DNA of 53,216 bases, from assembly GCA_030681235.1 (NCBI GenBank), contig JAUXWY010000493.1:1-53216 (forward strand), written 5' to 3'. The notes beneath the pieces were generated by a model. That model searched no databases, was not told where the DNA came from, and saw only the letters and a list, made by a program, of their open reading frames with translations. This document shows, one piece after another, positions 43,051-49,359 of this stretch. This DNA is from Pirellulaceae bacterium (lineage in GTDB: Bacteria > Planctomycetota > Planctomycetia > Pirellulales > Pirellulaceae). The translations under genes and the position numbers were made by a program. Position 1 is the first letter of the stretch, and the number at the start of each line of letters is the position of its first letter.

Positions 43051-44310
43051 ATGAATCGCATTAGAGTTGATCTGGAAGCGGTTTCCTTGGTTAGTATCGT
43101 GTGTCAGGGTATCATGCTCGCGAGGTATCGCTTGCGTGTACTTACCGTTACCGCTTTGTGTTTGTGGGCGTTGAATTCTGTTGAGCAGGACACTTCTGAA
43201 CTGCCGAAGAAGTCCGACGGAGTCGAGTCACGCGACAATGAAAAAAAGGCCGCTGAAGAAGAAATTGCGATTGATTGCCATGCGCTGATCGAGCATCGTC
43301 CGACTAACTTTGATCCGGATTTTTTGGTCGCAAAATTGGACTTGCCGTCTTTGGATGGCGGTAAGAAATACCGCTTGAACATCACACTTGTAAATCCATT
43401 TGAATCGTCAATTCAATTTTCTGGAGTTAGCGTCAGCTGTGGTTGCGCGAAATTTGTCGCGGAAGGCAGGGAGATCCCTGCAAACGGTCAAGCGGAATTT
43501 GTGATGCACCTCGACGTACCGAATCAGATTCCAACAGGTCGCGGAGTTCAAGCGGCAAAATTCTCGGGACTTGATCCATCTAAAGACGTGCTAATGCTCC
43601 GAATCGAATACGACGTCAGGAATGTCTTCGCGTTCACACGAGATCGCGTTCTTGTTGAAGTCCCGAAAGCACAGGATATTGTCGTTGTCAGTTTACCATT
43701 TAGGATTATCGCGCCGATCACTCAGAACGACTTAAAATTAGAACTAGGCAAAGAATTAAGCGATTTCAGCGCCAAACTTCTTTTTGACGACAAAAATTCG
43801 GAGATCGGATATGTTCAAATTGAGGCCGCTCGTAAAGTTATTCCTCGGCTTGGGATAGTTGAGGAAATTGTGTTGCGGCACGCCGGAGGAAAGATTGAAT
43901 CTCGAACAGTTCTTCATCTCACTCACCGGGCGATTTTTACACTTCGCCCGGAGTCACTTCGCTTAATCTACGATAGTGAGTCTGAAACTTACCAAGCGAT
44001 GGCAATGCTGAAGGTTCCGGTAGCCGAGGAGTCTGAGGCGAATGATTCGGAAAAACTAGTCGATGGAGCTGACCGGAAAGGAGGAGTCGTCAGGGAGCGT
44101 GTCCCGCCAAAGGTCGGTCTCAGGATTGGAGATGAGGTTGCCAACGTCGTCGTAACACGACGCGGCACTACCGATATTTACCAATTGACTATCCGCTACG
44201 ATAGTCCTGAGAGAAAGAGCTCAAGCGATAAATTGGATTTACGATGGAAGATCGATGTGAATGGTGTGGAGCAAGTTATTGAGTCCTACGCCATTTTTTC
44301 AAACCGTTAG
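43051..44310 (+). CDS. Secreted or anchored DUF1573-like protein (cassette B, gene 1)
   Basis: 419 residues from the ATG at 43051 (GAGGAG upstream). About 22 residues precede the hydrophobic signal (RLRVLTVTALCLWALNSV), an extension also seen in the cassette A protein. An acidic/lysine-rich linker (ESRDNEKKAAEEE) is followed by a DUF1573-type Ig-like domain with NPFESSIQFSGVSVSCGCAK, where cassette A has SCNC. Further beta-rich segments follow (FRIIAPITQNDLKLELGKEL; LRLIYDSESETYQAMAMLKV). It is the same type and position as the gene at 6651 but too diverged for nucleotide similarity by eye. Role unknown; scaffold or chaperone for the next product is an inference. Confidence 0.83.
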   Translation: MNRIRVDLEAVSLVSIVCQGIMLARYRLRVLTVTALCLWALNSVEQDTSELPKKSDGVESRDNEKKAAEEEIAIDCHALIEHRPTNFDPDFLVAKLDLPSLDGGKKYRLNITLVNPFESSIQFSGVSVSCGCAKFVAEGREIPANGQAEFVMHLDVPNQIPTGRGVQAAKFSGLDPSKDVLMLRIEYDVRNVFAFTRDRVLVEVPKAQDIVVVSLPFRIIAPITQNDLKLELGKELSDFSAKLLFDDKNSEIGYVQIEAARKVIPRLGIVEEIVLRHAGGKIESRTVLHLTHRAIFTLRPESLRLIYDSESETYQAMAMLKVPVAEESEANDSEKLVDGADRKGGVVRERVPPKVGLRIGDEVANVVVTRRGTTDIYQLTIRYDSPERKSSSDKLDLRWKIDVNGVEQVIESYAIFSNR

Positions 44311-44326
44311 GATGAGGAGAAGTGAT

Positions 44327-44752
44327 ATGTTGAAGTATTTGGTTATTTTGCTGCTAGTTTTTTCACCTACGATGGTTGCTGCGCAAACGTGTTGGGTCGA
44401 TGTAACTGCCAGTTGTGACGATTTGGCGATTAAACAAATAGGAATTGTCGGGGGCTCATGCGGTAGTAAAAACTGCATTCCAATCGGCGCTGGCTTCTTT
44501 TGTCCACTCGGTGTGGGGCTAGACGTTAGCATCCCGGGTAACGTCTTCCAGGACGTTAAAAAGGCTGGGGCGATGGTTGCAGGCTTCACCGGCACTTCGG
44601 TCCTGATGAATCCTTTTGAATGCGGGAGAGTTCATGTATGCCAATGCACGGGTGCAGGAGCTTGCACAAATAGTCCTCCTGGCATTGGAGGTCAATTCAA
44701 ACCAACCGAGACTTCGACAAATCCTAACAGTACACCGTGCACGGGTATTTAG
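44327..44752 (+). CDS. Small secreted ten-cysteine protein (cassette B, gene 2)
   Basis: 141 residues from the ATG at 44327 (GAGGAG upstream), 16 nt after the DUF1573-like stop. A clean signal peptide (YLVILLLVFSPTMVAAQ) is followed by a mature domain starting TCWVDVTASC. It carries exactly ten cysteines, as do the two cassette A proteins, and the first is likewise followed by Trp. Beyond that the sequences differ (GGSCGSKNCIPIGAGFFCPL, ECGRVHVCQCTGAGAC), so the cysteine count and position in the operon are shared rather than the fold being proven. Probably disulfide-rich and exported. Confidence 0.8.
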   Translation: MLKYLVILLLVFSPTMVAAQTCWVDVTASCDDLAIKQIGIVGGSCGSKNCIPIGAGFFCPLGVGLDVSIPGNVFQDVKKAGAMVAGFTGTSVLMNPFECGRVHVCQCTGAGACTNSPPGIGGQFKPTETSTNPNSTPCTGI

Positions 44753-44895
44753 GCGTTTCTTGTTTGCTTACATCAGTCCGAACCAGCCATCATCGAACGA
44801 GTTATCAGGTGATGGTTGGTTTTCGCTACAATACTCCAACGCTGGGCAGGGACAATCCGTTTCGCCTATTATTACTTTATTACTCCGAGGTTTCT

Positions 44896-45939
44896 ATGTA
44901 CTCGTTCTGCTTGGCCATTTTCGCGTGTTGCTTTAGTTTGATCCAATGCACTATTTCGTTTTCGCAAGAGCTTTCTGCGGATCGCGAGCATGCCGCCGGA
45001 GTGATCGAGTCCTATCTTGCAAATTTAGAGAGTTGGGAAAAAGGCGATGTGTTAGTTCGCATGACGTCGAACGGTTCTGGTCGATATTTTAGAGTGGAAG
45101 ACCAAGGTGGATTTAATGTTCCTCCCAAGTTTGTAGAAGGCCCTGACTCTAGTAGTCTAACCGTTCAAGAGGACCTTCTTTTCCGGTTGGTTTTTGATTT
45201 CGAAAAGCAGAAGACGTTGATTATTCACCGGAATCGAAGCGAACGTCAAGTCTTCGATGGCTTGGACAAAGAGTCGATACCACGCAAGGTTGCAGGCGAC
45301 GCTCAAGTACTTCTAAATGATCCAAGCCGCGGTATGCTGTCCCGGGTTACTAATGGGCGAGTTCAATCGTTTGAAGCAATCAACACGGTTTCCAAGGTAC
45401 TCCAAATGCAAGCACCCGATATAAGAATTTTAGGAATTGAACCGATTTCAAGGAGTTGGGATACGGAATATCTTCAAGATCGACTCAATGGACTAGCAGT
45501 CGTTGATAAGATTTCCGAAATCACTAACGTCGCTAAGCAATCCTATCAATTGACGTACCTTGGCGAAGGTGAAGAAAAGGGATTGATCCGGAGATTTGAT
45601 TGGGATCTTGAGCGGAATCTCCCTGTCAAGTTTTGGCGAGGTACACTTGAATGTGGAACATGGTGTGAAGGGGCTGTTCGTTGGCAATCGATTAATAATC
45701 AATATGTACCCGTGTCAGCCCGATACATGAACACCAGTGGCGATTCTCAAGACAGTCGATTCTACTTGGTCGAAACTGAAACTACGGTTGATCTCCATTG
45801 GTTTTCATTTGGCCAAGATTTGCCCGACGATTTGTTCGAAGACTCCGTTCTTGACGACCATAAGAAACTAAACGAAATGCTAGACGAAGACGTATTTAAG
45901 GACATGGGTGGGGACCGAGGTGAAGAGAGTCGGAAGTAG
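44896..45939 (+). CDS. Secreted protein with LolA-like features (cassette B, gene 3)
   Basis: 347 residues from the ATG at 44896 (GAGG 6 nt upstream); the longer open frame to 44737 overlaps the previous gene and is spurious. The signal (CLAIFACCFSLIQCTISFS) ends near SQE. The mature part begins with a helix (ADREHAAGVIESYLANLESW), then KGDVLVRMTSNGSGRYFRVE-type strands and QVFDGLDKE, a layout like LolA-family proteins. It shares ordered motifs with the protein at 9303 (LFRLVFDF, INNQYVPVSARYMNT, LHWFSFGQDLPDDLF), which makes homology secure despite low overall identity. Confidence 0.82.
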   Translation: MYSFCLAIFACCFSLIQCTISFSQELSADREHAAGVIESYLANLESWEKGDVLVRMTSNGSGRYFRVEDQGGFNVPPKFVEGPDSSSLTVQEDLLFRLVFDFEKQKTLIIHRNRSERQVFDGLDKESIPRKVAGDAQVLLNDPSRGMLSRVTNGRVQSFEAINTVSKVLQMQAPDIRILGIEPISRSWDTEYLQDRLNGLAVVDKISEITNVAKQSYQLTYLGEGEEKGLIRRFDWDLERNLPVKFWRGTLECGTWCEGAVRWQSINNQYVPVSARYMNTSGDSQDSRFYLVETETTVDLHWFSFGQDLPDDLFEDSVLDDHKKLNEMLDEDVFKDMGGDRGEESRK

Positions 45940-46009
45940 GTGCGGATCTCCTGTGGGGGGGAAACTTATCCGCACCGCTCCGGTATCCGAAAGTCCTGAC
46001 CTCTCGCAG

Positions 46010-46322
46010 GACTGTCCGAGTCACAGTGTGAAACTCGCAGGAAGTTTATCAGGAAATGGAAAAACGCTACTGGGAACTCATGAATGCACACGCCGAATCC
46101 TTGCAAAAACATTCGGAAGAACTCTCGGGGATGAACGCGGTCCTTGACGACACCTAGCGCGCGAAGCTCCAACTGATATTTGGCCCTTTTGCGAACGATC
46201 GTTAACATCGCGTTCGTCGAGCCCATCATTACGTGATGGTTCACCTTCAAGACAAAACCCTAGAACTTCGCTCGTTCACTTTGGAAGATCAGTTGTTCGA
46301 CACGGTCCGGTTGCAGAAACCG
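46010..46322. repeat. Right direct repeat bracketing cassette B, with dead gene remnant
   Basis: Matches 42343-42657. The helical remnant here has lost one base near 46034 and has a TAG at 46155-46157 where the left copy has CAG, so it is the more decayed copy. The CCATCA/TGATGG hairpin is kept, and the short ORF follows at 46236. Confidence 0.88.
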
Positions 46323-46325
46323 TAA
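46236..46325 (+). CDS. Short conserved ORF in the right repeat
   Basis: 29 codons, MVHLQDKTLELRSFTLEDQL and a short tail ending in Pro, then TAA. Counterpart of 42571-42657. It has stayed open while the neighbouring remnant in the same repeat decayed, which is weak support for function. Confidence 0.3.
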   Translation: MVHLQDKTLELRSFTLEDQLFDTVRLQKP

Positions 46326-46515
46326 CGCTGTTGTTTATTCGCTAATTCTTGCATATCGCTCGCTCAGGTGTTTTAATAGGGATGCTGTAAGACGTGATCC
46401 ATGGTCGTCGCGTCGCGGACTGAGATATTGGCGGGGCTTGCCAACTATTGGAACGCGGAGGACTAGCAGCAGTTTTGGGGCGAGGACAATGGCGAACAAC
46501 TGAAAGAGCATTCGA
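46326..46515. other. Intergenic region before the DUF1080 gene
   Basis: 190 bases between the right repeat and the DUF1080 gene; together with the repeat, 576 bases (45940-46515) lack a major gene. I see no strong promoter or hairpin. Confidence 0.45.
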
Positions 46516-47292
46516 ATGTGGCGTAAGACGATGACTTGGGGTTTGGCAGTGGCGGTTTTGGCAGGGACTTCTTACGCGGCGATTCGGACTGTAATGGACG
46601 AATACAAGAGCGGAGTCGTGTGGCCCGAGCCTCCAAAAATAACAGCGGGTGAAGCCTCTGAAAATTCGTTCCGTTTGCCACCGTCCGACGCCATCGTTTT
46701 GTTTGATGGCACGAATCTGGATCAGTGGACTGGTGGAGACCGTTGGGAGATCAAAGATGGTTACGCGATCACTCGGCATGGTGACATTTCCTCCAAGCAA
46801 GCCTTTGGTGATTGCCAATTGCATATCGAGTTTGCGACTCCCGACAAGATTGAAGGGGAAGGCCAAGGCCGCGGGAATAGCGGTGTGTACTTCATGGGCC
46901 AATACGAAGTTCAGGTGTTGGACTCGTGGGAGAACGTCACATATTTCGATGGTCAATGTGGCGCGATCTACAAGCAGAGCCCGCCGATGGTCAACGCCTC
47001 GCGGGGACCCGGGCAATGGCAGGAGTACGATATCGTGTTTACCGCTCCTCGGTTTAATGAAGACGGTTCGCTCCAGTCACCCGCTTACTTGACCGTGTTC
47101 CACAATGGTGTGTTGGTGCAGAACCATTTTCCGTTGACCGGCAAAACGTTATGGCATGCCGCACCTTTCTATGAAGCCCATGGCGACAAGCTGCCGATCA
47201 GTTTGCAGTTTCATGGCAATGAGACTCGCTTTCGAAATATTTGGGTGCGAGAAAACGTCAACAACATGGTTGGCACACCGCCGCAAGGTTAG
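46516..47292 (+). CDS. Exported 3-keto-disaccharide hydrolase-like (DUF1080) protein
   Basis: 258 residues. An N-terminal signal or anchor ([18 protein letters not shown]) is followed by a concanavalin-like fold: [20 protein letters not shown] (the family FDGKxLxxW motif), [77 protein letters not shown] and the end RNIWVR. Members act on glycoside or keto-sugar substrates outside the cytoplasm and are heavily expanded in planctomycetes. It appears monocistronic. Confidence 0.92.
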   Translation: MWRKTMTWGLAVAVLAGTSYAAIRTVMDEYKSGVVWPEPPKITAGEASENSFRLPPSDAIVLFDGTNLDQWTGGDRWEIKDGYAITRHGDISSKQAFGDCQLHIEFATPDKIEGEGQGRGNSGVYFMGQYEVQVLDSWENVTYFDGQCGAIYKQSPPMVNASRGPGQWQEYDIVFTAPRFNEDGSLQSPAYLTVFHNGVLVQNHFPLTGKTLWHAAPFYEAHGDKLPISLQFHGNETRFRNIWVRENVNNMVGTPPQG

Positions 47293-47392
47293 AAGCAAGA
47301 TGGGATTATGTCGGCCCGATGGGTTTGCGGGCGATCATCGGTTTGGCACGATATCGTTGGGGCAACGCCAAAATCTCCCTAGTTTGAGGCAG

Positions 47393-47812
47393 CTAATTGG
47401 GTGGGTGCATCCCCAAAAGACGCCAGTAGGATCGAACCTCGACAAGTTGCGGGCGATTCATTTTGAGAAGTTCAATGGTTGCAGTGGCCACGTCTGAAAG
47501 CCCCACGATAATGGTGCCATTGATCGACCAATCAAAATGATCCAGCCAAACATCCAATTGTGGGTGAAAAATTCGTGTTTCAATTCCTGGGGAGGTTAGT
47601 ACACTGATGCGGTTGGATTTATGACGATTGCAGCTCGGGCAGGCGAGGCATAGGTTCTCGAACTCGGTTTGTCCACCTCTCGAAACCGGGATAATGTGCT
47701 CCACTTCGAACGTCACCACAGAAAGGGACTCACGCGACTGACAGTACGCACATCGATCTTCAAATCGTCTACGAACCTTCCGTCGAATTTCAACGGCGAT
47801 GTATTCGCTCAA
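47393..47812 (-). CDS. HNH endonuclease (intact copy of the pair)
   Basis: 139 residues. Zinc ribbon C21/C24 (CAYC) and C58/C61 (CPSC), and the catalytic core EVEHIIPVSRGGQTEFENLC with H39, N53 and H64 (NRHKSN). The C-terminal ~65 residues are of mixed character and hold no known domain. It cuts DNA, probably double-stranded; specificity unknown. Its ATG overlaps the stop of the 80-residue gene by 4 nt, and the same order is seen, decayed, at 40180-40517. Confidence 0.93.
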   Translation of the reverse strand: MSEYIAVEIRRKVRRRFEDRCAYCQSRESLSVVTFEVEHIIPVSRGGQTEFENLCLACPSCNRHKSNRISVLTSPGIETRIFHPQLDVWLDHFDWSINGTIIVGLSDVATATIELLKMNRPQLVEVRSYWRLLGMHPPN

Positions 47813-48051
47813 GATTCTTCTTCCGCACGTAAGTTTTTTAAGGCGACGACGGCACGGGCCTTCACCAGATTGAGTTCGTCGATTTGTTTTAGGAGTTGAT
47901 CCAGTTCACGCTCCTCGTGGGCAGCCAGTTCTCCGGCAGAACACTTTTCTAAAAGTGCGTCCAACTCCAATTGTCTCTTGGGTGCGATTGCCATTTCGGA
48001 CAATGCCGACAACCCACTCGTGCTGATCGAGAAATTCATTTCGTTGGGCAT
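47809..48051 (-). CDS. Small protein of the HNH-nuclease pair (intact copy)
   Basis: 80 residues, helical: FSISTSGLSALSEMAIAPKR, then ELDALLEKCSAGELAAHEER and ELDQLLKQIDELNLVKARAV. It shares the charged LxxxEExExDxx / KxRAxxA plan with the 90-residue protein at 40180. It has no signal peptide. Being upstream of and translationally coupled to the nuclease, it is a candidate partner, inhibitor or DNA-targeting factor; I know no family for it. Confidence 0.7.
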   Translation of the reverse strand: MPNEMNFSISTSGLSALSEMAIAPKRQLELDALLEKCSAGELAAHEERELDQLLKQIDELNLVKARAVVALKNLRAEEES

Positions 48052-48455
48052 CTGACCGTCTCAAAAAGGGGAGGAGTTCACGGTCTAATAATAACGAGTT
48101 CAACAAAGTAATTCCAGATTGAATGCCACACTTCGGGCCGAAGAATCGCTGCCGCCGTCACAACCGGAATCTGGGCTTGCTGGGCTGCTGCGGCATCCAC
48201 TTCGGCAACCGATCATGGCATGTAAGGCTGCAAATTACTTGGCATTTTTTGGGCCTTTGGGATTTATTCCGTAAGCTATGTTCTTCGACTCGCAAGGTCT
48301 GTCGCCGCCCCAGGCCGAAACGCGGGCCGTCGCAAATCTGGCGATTGGAGTTCCTGCATTGGCGGCAAGTTGAAGTACGCCAAATTTGCTTTAGCCACGC
48401 GATTAACGAACTCCGCTTGTGAGCGTCACCCGACTTTTAACAGGATTTCACTTTT
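48052..48455. other. Intergenic region with dispersed repeat
   Basis: 404 bases without a gene. Its right half is copy 2 of the dispersed repeat (48313-48427). The leftward nuclease operon and the rightward YjfB-like gene must both be started from here. Confidence 0.5.
48313..48427. repeat. Dispersed repeat copy 2 with inverted arms
   Basis: Counterpart of 13143-13253 in the same orientation: the AAACGCGGGCCG block, GCAAATCTGGCG (48332-48343), CGCCAAATTTGC (48378-48389), then GCCACGCGATTAACGAACT. Here too the 12-mers are inverted repeats with a single mismatch, and the mismatch is on the opposite arm from copy 1, as if the stem is kept. Confidence 0.75.
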
Positions 48456-48653
48456 ATGTCCTCCTGCGATGCTTGCTCTAGCGTGATTGCCGCTCAATCC
48501 GAGGCCCTGACGCATCAAATCAACTTCGCCGTGCTCCGGAAGCAACAAGAAGCCTCCAAGGCCCAGGGAGCCGCCGCCGTCCAACTCCTGCAATCGGCCG
48601 CCAGCCTTGGCAAAGCAGTTGGCAAAGGCCAGCACTTCGATGCGTTTGCCTAG
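48456..48653 (+). CDS. YjfB-like putative motility protein
   Basis: 65 residues. The segment ALTHQINFAVLRKQQEASKA with GAAAVQLLQSA fits the short YjfB motility family (Q-x-x-I-x-x-x-V-L-K-K helices followed by a G-x-x-L-L). An N-terminal CDAC is unusual for the family. AGGA precedes the ATG. The last bases of the gene and of the caspase-like gene form one CTAG, so the two convergent genes share their stop. No other motility gene is near except the FliL-like gene 17 kb away. Confidence 0.6.
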   Translation: MSSCDACSSVIAAQSEALTHQINFAVLRKQQEASKAQGAAAVQLLQSAASLGKAVGKGQHFDAFA

Positions 48654-49282
48654 CTGAACATGCTGGTGATTTTGTGGTTCTCGTGAAAGTAGATGTTGAA
48701 GCCGTATTTGGTGTGGGCACCGGTGATGAGGGCCACCAGACGAGTCGCGGCTTCATGAGCCATCTTACGCGGCGATAATTTATCTTTGCGGCGGCCGCGA
48801 TTCGCCAAGTACAATGCCGTCAACTTGCTGACAAAAACCATGTCGATCGCACTGCCATCCACCCAGTCCACCGTATTCGAATACCCCGCGACCCACTCGA
48901 GTTTTGTCGTGGGGTCTTGTAATAAGAACCGAGCGGTTTCCGTGTTGCCCGTATGGCAAGTGCCCAAGAACAACCCTTTGATCTGGCCACCGGCATTGCA
49001 GTTCTTAAAGATATTTCGAAACTCCGTGCGACTGATGGCGGTGGTTGGCGTCGGCGAAATGCAATTCGAATCCCCATGGCTGGCGACATAAATCACTTCC
49101 GAAACGCCGTCCTGCGAACGAGCTTGCAGGATCGTTTGCAACGACGAGCGATCGGCGAACATGTCGTAGTAAAACGCGGAGGGATTCTCGTAGTGAATCG
49201 CGGCCACCGCTTCAAACAACTGCCGAACACTATGGTTCCCGGTTCGCCACCACCGCGACTCCACGACAGCCATTGGTCCCAT
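48650..49282 (-). CDS. Caspase/CHAT-like cysteine peptidase, stand-alone
   Basis: 210 residues with the two motifs of the caspase fold: beta strand plus His in VIYVASHGDSN (H69), and beta strand plus Cys in GLFLGTCHTGN (C109). DWVDGSAIDMVFVSKLTALY follows as in CHAT/metacaspase-type proteins. No signal peptide and no prodomain, unlike classic metacaspases, so activity would need a partner or ligand. Neighbours give no clue about activation. It is convergent with the YjfB-like gene. Confidence 0.72.
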   Translation of the reverse strand: MGPMAVVESRWWRTGNHSVRQLFEAVAAIHYENPSAFYYDMFADRSSLQTILQARSQDGVSEVIYVASHGDSNCISPTPTTAISRTEFRNIFKNCNAGGQIKGLFLGTCHTGNTETARFLLQDPTTKLEWVAGYSNTVDWVDGSAIDMVFVSKLTALYLANRGRRKDKLSPRKMAHEAATRLVALITGAHTKYGFNIYFHENHKITSMFS

Positions 49283-49359
49283 ACAAAAATCCTCTTACGC
49301 GTCTCGCCACTTCATCTTCCGGGAACCCATTTTAGTTCAAGTCCGTTGGATTGTGAGAA

